Shown piece by piece: positions 38,042 to 46,774 of a DNA stretch of 53,516 nucleotides. The stretch is taken from positions 1-53,516 of the forward strand of contig AYTS01000020.1 in the NCBI GenBank assembly GCA_002009475.1, read 5' to 3'. The notes beneath the pieces were generated by a model. It had not been told where the DNA came from and ran no database searches. It saw nothing but the letters and a program-made list of their open reading frames with translations. The position numbers were made by a program, and so were the translations under genes. This DNA is from Candidatus Brocadia carolinensis (lineage in GTDB: Bacteria; Planctomycetota; Brocadiia; Brocadiales; Brocadiaceae). Every line of letters begins with the position of its first letter. Position 1 is the first letter of the stretch.

Positions 38042-38129
38042 GTCTTAACACTCCTCAATCTTCGTATAAAAATTTCATATCCAAATTTTATAGATAATGC
38101 ATCAAGTCGCAAACAAAAAGCGACAACGT

Positions 38130-39664
38130 TCAGGATTTTTTAGCAGATGAAGCAGCAGTGCTTTCCAGAATAGCGCTTACGAGTCCGGGAATGGTGTATT
38201 CATTCGCCTTAATGGCGATACGGAGTCCCATCTCTTCTGCGGTCTGTGTCGTGATTGGGCCGATGCTGGCATACTGGACGTATCCATTCAACGCCAGAAG
38301 GTTTTCCCTGCCAATGATCTCAACAAAATTCCGTACCGTTGATGAACTGGTAAATGTAACGATATGAACCTCGCCATTCCTGATTTTCTCAAGAAGATTA
38401 ATATTCCTGGCTGCGCCATAATGGTCTTATAGGCCACCAAATCAGTTACCTTCCCCCCTAATTTTTGCAGTTCCTCAGGTAAAAAACTCCTGGCGATATC
38501 TGCCCGTGGCAGCAGGAAACTTTCACCCTTTATTGCTGTCACCTTCTTTAACTCGTCTACCACCGATTCTGCAACAAATTTGGGCGGTCTGCAATCGACC
38601 TTTATGTAATACTTTTGGATAGCTTCTTCGGTTGCAGGGCCAATGGCGCAGACCTTGATGCCTTTCAGATCACGAATATCCTTTCCCAACTCAAACAGGC
38701 GGTGGAAAAAGGCATCTACACCGTTGACGCTGGTAAAGACAAGCCAACGGTAAGACTGAATGTTGTTGATGGCTTCATCCAGGGGTTGAATGGTGTCGGG
38801 TTTTGCAATCTCTATGGTGGGAAATTCAATGACCTGTGCGCCGTACTCATAGAGCTGATCGGCAAACTCGCTGGCCTGTTCCCTTGAACGTGTTACCACA
38901 ATTGTCTTTCCGAATAACGGTTTTGATTCAAACCAGTTGAGCTGATCACGGAGTTTTACCACTTCGCCGACGATGGTAATTGCCGGAGGTTTTATATCTT
39001 TGGTTTTTTGGACGATCGTACTGAGCGTCCCTATTACCGTTTTTTGCTGGGGCGTGGTTCCCCACCGAATGACGGCAACCGGGGTGTCTTTAGAACGTCC
39101 GTGTTTTATAAGCTGTTCCGTAATGTAAGGAAGATTCTTGATTCCCATATAAAAGGCAAGGGTTCCAATTCCGGTGCTGATTTTTGCCCAATCAATGGAG
39201 CTTTCGTCTTTCGTGGGGTCCTCATGTCCGGTGATCAGCCCAAAGGTAGAAGTAAAGTCCCGATGGGTAACCGGAATACCAGCGTAATTCGGGGTTGCGA
39301 TGGCTGCGGTAATGCCGGGGACTACTTCAAAAGGGATGTGGTTCTCGTAAAGCACGATTGCCTCTTCCCCGCCCCGGCCAAAGATATAAGGGTCTCCCCC
39401 CTTTAACCGGGTCACGATTTTATCTTCTCTGGCCTTTTTTACAAGCAGTTTATTAATATCGTCCTGTTCCATAGTATGTGCGCCACCCTGTTTTCCGACG
39501 TAAATAAATTCGGCATCCGGCCTGGCAACTCTGAGGAGGTCAATATTTACCAAATAATCGTAAATAATAACATCGGCTTTTTTAATACATTCCAGGCCTT
39601 TTACCGTGATAAGTCGTGGGTCGCCCGGACCAGCACCCACAAGGTATACCAGGTTGCGCTTCAT
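38130..39664 (-). CDS. CobA-HemD fusion: uroporphyrinogen-III methyltransferase/synthase (frame broken by -1)
   Basis: A bifunctional tetrapyrrole enzyme. The N-terminal part (about residues 1-245) is SUMT: LVYLVGAGPGDPRLITVKGL, VTRLKGGDPYIFGRGGEEA, GITAAIATPNYAGIPVTHRD. The C-terminal part (about 255-512) is uroporphyrinogen-III synthase (GKTIVVTRSREQASEF, WLVFTSVNGVDAFF, CAIGPATEEAI). The written frame fails near 38402-38407, where GGAATATT should be GGAAATATT; the extra base gives AQPGNINLLEKIRNGEVHIV and continues to the TGA at 38130, restoring 512 residues. It supplies precorrin-2 for cobalamin/sirohaem and uroporphyrinogen III for haem, important in an organism rich in c-type cytochromes. 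Confidence 0.9.
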
Positions 39665-39891
39665 CACAACAAACCTTTCAATAGTTTAATCAATGATATT
39701 GGATTTCATTTGGACGCAAATGAACACACGGTGGTATCGCCACAATCAAAAAACCTGTTCCCGGATTCTACTCTTTTACAAGGCGGAAAAATGAGGGAAG
39801 GCAAAACAACCTACACAAAATAATATGGTAAATTTCCGTATTAATCAACGATCTTTTGTGGTTTCTGAAGATGCTCTTTTTGGCAAGCCAT

Positions 39892-41766
39892 TTATTCTTT
39901 ATTTGACATAATTCTCTCCACGGCCTCTACTGCGTTTTCCCTGATATCGATATTTTCGTTATTCACCAGTTCCTGGAGTGCAGCAAGTGCGCCTGGACTG
40001 CCAATCCTGCCCAGTGCCCATGCTGCAGCACTCACGACAGAAGGTGCTTTATCTTTCAATGCCCATGTGAGTGAAGTGACGGCGCTTTCATCACTAATCC
40101 ACCCAAGGGTTTGTGCGGCACGTTCGCGGGTTTCTTTTTGAATTTCATGCAACGAACTTATCAGCGCCCTTACCGCGGGAGGTCCAATTTTTACCAGTGC
40201 CCATCCAGTCCGGCGTCTTGTTCCCTCTTCTCTGTCATTCAGTGCACTTATCAGCAAGGGAACGGCTTTTGTTCCCATTGTTGCTAATCCCCATGCGGCC
40301 TTTGTGCGCGTCCATGCGGCATCCTCTCCGGCATCAGTAATCAGAATTTTGACAAGGGCATTCATAGCCGGGTCGCTACCGATGTTGCCCAGTGCCTCGA
40401 CACAGCCGCTTTTGACATACCAGCTATGTTCTTTTGCGAGTGCCTTTATGATCGGAAAGGCCGCACCCCGGTCTCCAAGCGTTCCCAGGGTTCTGGCTAT
40501 GTCATACTTAACGCCTTGATCGGCTTCTTTCGTAAATGTTTCGAGAAGCGCCGGGATCGATTTTGAAGCATCCAGTCTTTTGAGTGCAAGCACTGCTTCC
40601 CGCCGGACTGCCGTATTTTTATCTTTCAGAAGAGGTTCTATGTTTATGGCCATGCTGGTATCACCGCAAAATCCGAGTGTCCAGACGGCATGTTGCCGCA
40701 CCTCCGAACTGTTGTCCTTGAGAAGTTTTACGAGAGATGGCACCGTATATTTCGGCGGCAATACCAACAAAGCTATTGCGGCAGCCCTTGCCTTGTCATA
40801 CTCTGCATTTTCAATGGTTTTTGTCAGGGTTTTTATTTGTTCCTGAAAATGTGCGGCATGATGGTCGTCTTCTTGCCGGGGATTGTTTGTTTCCCGTTTT
40901 TTTGATTTCTTGCTTGTGTTTATCTGGTTTTTAATATTCAGAACATCCATAGCAACGCATGGATAATCGACCAGAATTACGTCTACTCCTATTTTAATTC
41001 GATCCTTTATAACCTTTCTGCTATCGTTCTCCAGAATAATCGAGAAGGCATATTTCTTTTCTTCGTGGATAAGATCGATCTTTTCTTTTGTCATTTCTTC
41101 TGCAGACAAAAAGACCAGTTCCTTTCCATCGAAATCTGCGTCTTCCGGCCTTAAAGTTCTCAGCGTCCCCCATAAATATACTTGTGAAGACATTCCGCAT
41201 TCTCTGACGACATCCATCACCTGTTTATCCAGACAGGTCTGTTTTACATTCAGGATCACCTTAAGGTCGTTAATTTTGCAGAATTTTAGTGCATCAGAAA
41301 GGAGCGGTATCCGTTCTTTCTGAAACTCATGTCCACGCCATGAACCTGCATCATATTGTTGTAATTCAGCATATAATAATTGATCAACATGTCCTTTTCC
41401 ATCGGTCGTTCTGTCTATCGTTTCATCGCACATCAGGACAAGCTGATTGTCCTTTGTTTGCCGGATGTCAAGTGCAATACCATCGATTCCTAACTCAGCA
41501 ACCCGTCGTAATGCAGCAAAGGTATTTTCCGGGACGTCCTCCAGCACGCCATGGTGCGCAAAGATTTCGACCCGTCTTGTGTCTTCTGCAAAAACCGAAA
41601 AATACGGGGTAATCATGAAAAACATCATGACGGAGCAGATCTGCAACCAGGCAGCCTTTCGGCTCTGGAGTGAGCCCCGCGTTGTACGAAAAAGGCGGCG
41701 TAGAGAGGTGCAAAAAACGTGCATCCCTACGAGTTTGCTATGTCGGAACGTTATCGTGGCCAGCAT
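39892..41766 (-). CDS. Glycerophosphodiester-phosphodiesterase-like domain fused to HEAT repeats, active site degenerate
   Basis: A 624-residue exported protein: signal or anchor helix near residues 42-60 (ICSVMMFFMITPYFSVFAE), a GDPD-fold domain (about 65-285) and at least seven HEAT/PBS-lyase repeats to the end (VRQHAVWTLGFCGD, VRREAVLALKRLD, VVSAAAWALGRIGS). The GDPD fold is recognisable from FAHHGVLEDVPENTFAAL and DETIDRTTDGKG, but catalytic positions differ from the family: HRG is HHG, the metal-binding ExD is ALD, the histidine before D in the FHD motif is C, and the later EIK is NVK. It is therefore probably a non-enzymatic binding domain. It begins 12 bp after the LptC-like gene, suggesting an envelope role. 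Confidence 0.82.
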   Translation of the reverse strand: MLATITFRHSKLVGMHVFCTSLRRLFRTTRGSLQSRKAAWLQICSVMMFFMITPYFSVFAEDTRRVEIFAHHGVLEDVPENTFAALRRVAELGIDGIALDIRQTKDNQLVLMCDETIDRTTDGKGHVDQLLYAELQQYDAGSWRGHEFQKERIPLLSDALKFCKINDLKVILNVKQTCLDKQVMDVVRECGMSSQVYLWGTLRTLRPEDADFDGKELVFLSAEEMTKEKIDLIHEEKKYAFSIILENDSRKVIKDRIKIGVDVILVDYPCVAMDVLNIKNQINTSKKSKKRETNNPRQEDDHHAAHFQEQIKTLTKTIENAEYDKARAAAIALLVLPPKYTVPSLVKLLKDNSSEVRQHAVWTLGFCGDTSMAINIEPLLKDKNTAVRREAVLALKRLDASKSIPALLETFTKEADQGVKYDIARTLGTLGDRGAAFPIIKALAKEHSWYVKSGCVEALGNIGSDPAMNALVKILITDAGEDAAWTRTKAAWGLATMGTKAVPLLISALNDREEGTRRRTGWALVKIGPPAVRALISSLHEIQKETRERAAQTLGWISDESAVTSLTWALKDKAPSVVSAAAWALGRIGSPGALAALQELVNNENIDIRENAVEAVERIMSNKE

Positions 41767-41778
41767 TTGCAGTAATCC

Positions 41779-43762
41779 TCATTCATTTGAACGCTTGGTT
41801 TCGTTGCTCATGATTTGCCAGTGTGGTCTGCCTTCCCAGGTAACCCGATTCTCTGCCATGTTAAAAAAGACCTTTTCTGAAAATGTTTGTGACCCTTCTT
41901 TTCGTAATTCCGCTTTTGGGTTGCCCGTCAATAAGGCGTTATCCTGGGCCAGATCCCAGGTAAAAAGAGATCCAAATCCCTCGCTGTTCTCCAGACGCTT
42001 ACTGAAAAAATGGACATTGCCCGTAGCGATAATCTTGTGGATATTCTTGTCATTATCCAGGTAGGCATCAATCTGGTCTCCCTGTAATTTTTGTCCACCC
42101 CGCGTTGCTTCTGACTCTCCAAAAAAGCTTACCTTCCTGAGCGTATCATAGTACAGCATTTTTTTGGTCCAATTGACTTTTAGATCCGTTTCTTCTGTGC
42201 TGAGATTGGGGAATTTCTCTTCTCCCCGTTCATATAAACTTCCTTTACCTTCACATAATACCGTTTTTCCGTCTTCATAAAATAAAACCCGGGGAACGAG
42301 AATTTGCCGCCTGTTCCCCTCTCTCAGCAGGGCAAAGGGTTGTCCTCGTAAGATGGTGACTTTATTTTTTGCATCCCACGTGACCCGGTCACCGATAGCC
42401 TCGCTGAACAGATTGTCCCGTTTATCGATAATATGGATTTTTTCTGTGGCCTTTAACGACTGGATATTAAAATCACGTTCGTCAAACGTTACATTCAGAT
42501 TCTCGCAGTAGAGAGTGGAATTTTCTCTTTGAACTTCAACGTTTTTTTTTGAAACTAGCCTCCCGCGTGTTGTCAAAGAAATTCATTTTCCCTTCCCATG
42601 TTACGGCGATATTATTGTCGGCTTTGTCTGTCCCGGCTGCGGCCTTTTTTTTGCCAGCCTTTTCCATGAGCTTCGCTTTTAAATTGCCGGGACTTGGAAT
42701 GTCAATTTTTCCGGTGTCTTTATAAAAAATTATTTTCTGCGCATCAATCGTGAGGTCGTCTTTAATAAATTCTGCCTTTTGGGAGTCTTCCAGGATTGCG
42801 CTTTGGGTATTCACATCCCACGTTAGAAAATTTCCCTTTGCGATTTTTGTTCCCTGTGATGCAAGCACATTTCCGCTGGCAATGGCTTGTCTTGTCTGTT
42901 TCGTCTGAGGGTCCAGGAAAATGACCAGTTTGTCGGAAAAGACGGTTGAACTGCCTTTCCTGACCTCCACGTTATCGTTAAAGGTCATGATGTGCGCTTC
43001 GGGTTGTCTGTCAAAAGTAAGTTGTCCGCTGGATCGAATAAAAGTTTTTTCGCCTGGTGTTGCCGGAGTGCTGGTTTCTTCGGAAGAGGCGGTGTTGTTT
43101 TCCGGAGATTGCGGAAGGGATGAAGTGCTGTCCGTGGACATGAAAAAGAGATCATTTTTAATACCGTCCATTTCCATCTCTGCATCATTTTTGATCCACA
43201 TCTTCTTGTTCACAAGGTCTATTTCGCAGCCTTGTCCGACAATTTGTATGCCTTTCCCGTTGATGGTAACGGGTTGGTCTGTGCTCACAGCCTTTTTTTC
43301 AGGAAAATATCGCAGATAGTTTGTATTGAGTTGGGTATCAGGGTCGAATTGTACGACTACGTTATCTGAGAGAAAGCCTTCTTCTGAAGTGTTGTTCATC
43401 TCTCCCTCCCTGGAGGTAATGAAAACAGACTGCGTACCTTCTTCGGACTGGGTAAAGTCCATGACTTCGATTTCCGGGGTAACAATTTTGTAGACGTTAT
43501 CATTGAGCAGGAAGGTGTTCTCACCACGCATGATTACCACCTCTTTCCCCTCCTCGTCATAACTTGGCATGGTTAGACCCTGTACCGTTTGAGTCACAGT
43601 ATCGGTGCCACTTCCGGTGACCTTCTGTAACGGCCGGGCAGGAGCGGTGTTTTCTTTTTTGTTCTTTGTTTCGTCTTTTGGCTTCGATATAACCAAAGAT
43701 ATGATAATGGCAAGCATACACGCTGCCGGAATGCCAATGAATATGTATCTTCGTAGAGTCAT
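41779..43762 (-). CDS. Large LptC/OstA-like LPS-export protein (frame broken at A9)
   Basis: A membrane-anchored periplasmic protein with one N-terminal helix (YIFIGIPAACMLAIIISLVI) followed by a long beta-rich region. LptC-like features come first, then OstA-type repeats such as FNDNVEVRKGSSTVFSDKL, LASQGTKIAKGNFLTWDV and IIATGNVHFFSKRLENSEG. The frame breaks at nine consecutive A's on the minus strand (42542-42550); eight A's turn ASFKKKR-stop into ASFKKNVEVQRENS and give a 660-residue protein. Canonical LptC is about 190 residues, so this protein is more than three times larger and could combine LptC and LptA-bridge functions. kdsC and kdsD lie upstream on the same strand, beyond an inserted island. 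Confidence 0.72.
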
Positions 43763-43850
43763 GATAGTCTAATAAGTAAGAGGTTTCATTTTAATCTTTT
43801 AATTTCCCTTGTCTCAGCTTCTACAAAATCTATGAAAAATAACTTCATAG

Positions 43851-44070
43851 CGCAGCAAGGCCGCACCCAATTCTCTGTTGTGAAAACGGGAGATTGCTTC
43901 GGAAAAGACCCTCGCAATGACACAGGCTATGCCTATTGTGCGTTGTCATCGCGGGCGCATTCGCGTTGCTCAGGGTAAACTCCGCAAAGCAATCTTTCTC
44001 TCATAAACAATCTGTACCTCCTGATAAGGGGTAAATAGGGTTGTGAAAAACTTACAAAAAAGAAGTTTTG
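43851..44070. repeat. Dispersed MITE-like element, copy 3 (inverted)
   Basis: Reverse complement of the element at 35104-35297, sharing CGGGAGATTGCTTCGG, CCTCGCAATGAC, TTCTCTCATAAACAATCTGT and CCTGATAAGGGG, with a slightly longer interior. It starts about 90 bp upstream of the LptC-like gene and marks one edge of the island that separates it from kdsC. Confidence 0.8.
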
Positions 44071-44227
44071 ACACGGTAATACTATAACTGACAATGTTAT
44101 ATTAACAATCCTTCTCCTGTTTTTGTTGCGACAGAATTAGGTCTTCCCCTATCCCTATCAAACTCTTCGAATACATCGCTCAATTAAAGAAGAAACAACA
44201 TGTTTGCCTTTCGTTGAATTATGCCTT

Positions 44228-44292
44228 CGGCGACTTCTCCCCCCTGTTTCCCCCCGTTTACGGGGGGATTATGGGGGGTGATTGAAATTCCT
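44228..44292. repeat. Dispersed hairpin repeat, copy 2
   Basis: Near copy of 24951-25013, with CCCCCCGTTTACGGGGGG as a perfect stem-loop and the shared tail TGATTGAAATTCCT. The truncated nifS fragment ends right beside it, suggesting the repeat or a rearrangement using it removed the rest of that gene. Confidence 0.78.
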
Positions 44293-44539
44293 ATACGTCA
44301 AGATTGTTCGATTCCGTTGCCCCACTGGTGAAAATAATCTCATGTGGTTTTGCCCCGATTAATTTGGCACATTGAAAACGGCTTTTCTCGATAGCCTTTT
44401 TCGCAATTTCAGCTTGGGGATAATATCGGCTAGATGGATTGCCATAATACTGAGTAAAAAAGGGTATCATTTCAGCAAGCACCCTGCCATCTACCTGTGT
44501 TGTTGCATTATTATCTAGATAAACAATATGGTCTATCAT
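44291..44539 (-). pseudogene. Truncated cysteine desulfurase (NifS/IscS) N-terminus
   Basis: Eighty-two residues of an aminotransferase class V protein: YLDNNATTQVDGRVLAEMIP, YYGNPSSRYYPQAEIAKKAI and IIFTSGATESNN, the start of the NifS/IscS family. The coding sequence ends in DV-stop where families continue for about 300 more residues, including the cofactor lysine and the active cysteine, so it cannot be active. The break coincides with the edge of the dispersed hairpin repeat. It follows the PIN gene by 8 bp. Confidence 0.85.
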
Positions 44540-44547
44540 CTAAAGTG

Positions 44548-44965
44548 TTATTTTTCTAAATATTTTTCTTTTATTAAAAAGTCTTTGGCTCTTATTATTT
44601 GAATCCCATTATACATACCCAAATCAAGTAAATGTTTGTTACCAGAAATGATATAATTTGCTTCACCGTCTACTGCACACTCAAGAAAGATATTGTCCGT
44701 AGGATCAGCTACAATCGCAGAAATCTTACTTTTTTTTCTCAACAAATTCAGCATAGCATCCCAAATTCTTGATAAAAGGTTGAATTTCTTTTGGTGAAAG
44801 GCCAAACTTTGAATAACCTAACACACGAATAAGCTCCTTTTCCACATCCTCACTCAAAAGCATGATAATCTTTTGTTCCTTTATCAAGTCATAAACAACT
44901 CTTGGATATCCACTCCAGAAAAATGCAGCAATGGTAACATTCGTGTCTAAAACGAGTCTTTTCAA
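44548..44965 (-). CDS. PIN-domain toxin (frame broken at A8)
   Basis: A PIN-domain ribonuclease, likely the toxin of a type II module. It begins LVLDTNVTIAAFFWSGYPR with the first acidic catalytic residue; SEDVEKELIRVL has the second; the C-terminal half has AVDGEANYIISGNKHLLDLG with the third. The frame is broken in eight A's on the minus strand (44730-44737): seven restore VEKKSKISAIVADPTDNIFLE and a protein of 138 residues. Its start (TTG) overlaps the antitoxin stop by four bases, so the two are coupled. Confidence 0.8.
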
Positions 44966-45192
44966 CGAATACCTCGCGACTCATGAATGATCTTTTCGAT
45001 ATCATGTTCTGTCAGGTCTGAAAATCCTTTCTCTCTTGCAAGTGACTCTGCATAGCTGTACATATCAGGTTCTTCTACAGGCATTAAAATAACATCAAAA
45101 ACACTTCCTACCTCCTTTGCTGTATCTTCAGGTAAAGAAAGATGTCCGTCAGGTAATACTTTACCAATAAATCTTTTTGCAGTAGTTTTCAT
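44962..45192 (-). CDS. Antitoxin partner of the PIN toxin
   Basis: A 76-residue protein with GAGGGG before ATG 45192. The N-terminal half (AKRFIGKVLPDGHLSLPED) resembles an AbrB/SpoVT swapped-hairpin-like antitoxin, and the acidic C-terminal half (SLAREKGFSDLTEHDIEKII) would wrap the toxin. The assignment rests on its size, position and overlap with the PIN gene; the sequence match is only suggestive. Confidence 0.65.
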   Translation of the reverse strand: MKTTAKRFIGKVLPDGHLSLPEDTAKEVGSVFDVILMPVEEPDMYSYAESLAREKGFSDLTEHDIEKIIHESRGIR

Positions 45193-45226
45193 AAAATCCC
45201 CTCTTTTCTCATTATTCTTTAAACAA

Positions 45227-45643
45227 TTAATCAAGAATCTTTAGAATTGCGTCTCTGTAAGCCGTAAAATTATTGAGGTTATTCCGCAATATCCCGATAA
45301 CAATCGCCTCGTCTACGGTATCATATTGATGGACTACGATATTTCTAAACCGTGCCATTTTTAACATAATTTCAAAAAGGTCGTTCTTAAGCGCGCCATT
45401 TTCGTGGAGAACCAGAAATGTATCTCCATAATTGTCAGGGGTGCGATACCCTCTGTCTGAGATGATATGATTGGCTATATCTGCGCATGTCTCTATCATC
45501 ATTTGCAATGTTCTTTCCACAATACGCTGCACCTTCCAATCACGCGAATACTCTTCACGGGTAACGGATGAGAACTCTCCCATCTGTTTCAGGTATTCGT
45601 CTAACTCCGTGAGCCTTCTAAGGATGAGGGACTTATCGACCAA
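45227..45643 (-). CDS. HepT-family ribonuclease toxin (DUF86)
   Basis: A 138-residue helical protein of the HepT family. The catalytic Rx4-6H-type motif is visible as RFRNIVVHQY, and LMMIETCADIANHIISD-type helices (TLQMMIETCADIANHIIS) are characteristic. Start is TTG 45643, overlapping the nucleotidyltransferase gene by 11 bp. HepT proteins are RNA-degrading toxins inactivated when the partner MntA adds AMP to a tyrosine near the motif; the tyrosine in HQY is present. Confidence 0.85.
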   Translation of the reverse strand: MVDKSLILRRLTELDEYLKQMGEFSSVTREEYSRDWKVQRIVERTLQMMIETCADIANHIISDRGYRTPDNYGDTFLVLHENGALKNDLFEIMLKMARFRNIVVHQYDTVDEAIVIGILRNNLNNFTAYRDAILKILD

Positions 45644-46058
45644 GCTTATACCGCCCTGCGAAGATATTCATCTCTTTTCTTGAGAAATCAAAATATTCCC
45701 GTATGATTAAAGATTCGAATGCATGTCTTGTAAAAGGCATTTTATCTGCCAGGATTATTTTATTCTTAATTATCCTCGCTGCAAGGGGAAGCGGTGCCGT
45801 ATTTAAAACTACAAGGTCAACTTCATCCGTCCTCAAAAGTTCATTCAATTTCCCCAGTATTTCGAGTTTTTCCTGCACGATATCCGTTCTGTCTACCGTA
45901 TATATGGCAATATCCACGTCACTGAGCGGAGAAACCTTACCCCGCGCAATGCCGCCAAAGAGGTATGCAAAAACCACCTTCGGACGTTTGTTCAGGTATT
46001 CCCGGACATCTGGCAGCAAATGGTCAATATTTTCAGGCAAGCGACGGTATTTCATCAT
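45633..46058 (-). CDS. MntA-type minimal nucleotidyltransferase antitoxin
   Basis: A 141-residue minimal nucleotidyltransferase with GGIARGKVSPLSDVDIAIYT, the GSxxxG...SDxD active-site pattern (GG in place of GS), and a following helical region. It pairs with the HepT toxin immediately downstream, the established MntA-HepT (type VII) arrangement in which the antitoxin AMPylates the toxin. Start is ATG 46058, without a clear ribosome site. Confidence 0.85.
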   Translation of the reverse strand: MMKYRRLPENIDHLLPDVREYLNKRPKVVFAYLFGGIARGKVSPLSDVDIAIYTVDRTDIVQEKLEILGKLNELLRTDEVDLVVLNTAPLPLAARIIKNKIILADKMPFTRHAFESLIIREYFDFSRKEMNIFAGRYKLGR

Positions 46059-46123
46059 TTTCTAATACATGCTTTATTATAGCATGTTGAAGGTTTTCTC
46101 TGTTTTGGGCATTCACATTCATC

Positions 46124-46642
46124 TCACTGTATATCAGGTTTCTTGTATCGTTCCATGATAAGGTGCCATTTATCCTGAAATTTGAGTATCTTTTCTGCAA
46201 CCTCTCTCACCGCGCCGCACCCTCCTCTTGCTCTGGTAACATACGCTGAGTGCTTTTTGACGAGTGGCGAGGCATTGGCAACCGCAACAGGAAATCCCAC
46301 GCGGTAAAGTATCGGGAGGTCTATCAGGTCGTCGCCAATATAACAGATTTCTTTGTCACTGAGGGTGTATTTTTCCAGCAACTGTTTGTAGGCATCAATT
46401 TTGTTTTTAGCCCCCTGATAAACGTCCTCAATTCCCAATTCCTTTGCCCGATGGACTACCGCAGCAGCGTTTCTTCCGCTGATAATTGCGGTCTTGATGC
46501 CTGATCGATGGAGGTATGAGATACCGGCGCCGTCCAGGACATTAAATGCCTTTGATTCACCCCCCTGGGCATCAATATAAATAGCACCGTCCGTCAAAAC
46601 GCCATCAACATCAACAATGACGAGCTTTATGTTTTTTATCAA
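46124..46642 (-). CDS. kdsC: 3-deoxy-D-manno-octulosonate 8-phosphate phosphatase KdsC
   Basis: A 172-residue C0-type HAD phosphatase: LVIVDVDGVLTDGAIYIDAQ (motif I), GIKTAIISGRNAAAVVHRAK (motif II), CYIGDDLIDLPIL (motif IV) and VTRARGGCGAVREVAEKIL, the C-terminal signature of KdsC. It removes phosphate from KDO-8-phosphate for lipid A core synthesis. Start is TTG 46642. It lies about 130 bp after kdsD on the same strand; the LptC-like gene that usually follows is displaced by 2.3 kb. Confidence 0.93.
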   Translation of the reverse strand: MIKNIKLVIVDVDGVLTDGAIYIDAQGGESKAFNVLDGAGISYLHRSGIKTAIISGRNAAAVVHRAKELGIEDVYQGAKNKIDAYKQLLEKYTLSDKEICYIGDDLIDLPILYRVGFPVAVANASPLVKKHSAYVTRARGGCGAVREVAEKILKFQDKWHLIMERYKKPDIQ

Positions 46643-46774
46643 GGTATGTGTATGGGTGGATTAAGGCGTTGGTTTTTACGCCGTATCCACCTTAAATTTG
46701 TGTGATACGGTGGATTCGTTTTTTTGATCCACCCTACCGCAAAATCGCTGAAATAAAATGAAAGGTCTGTACAC

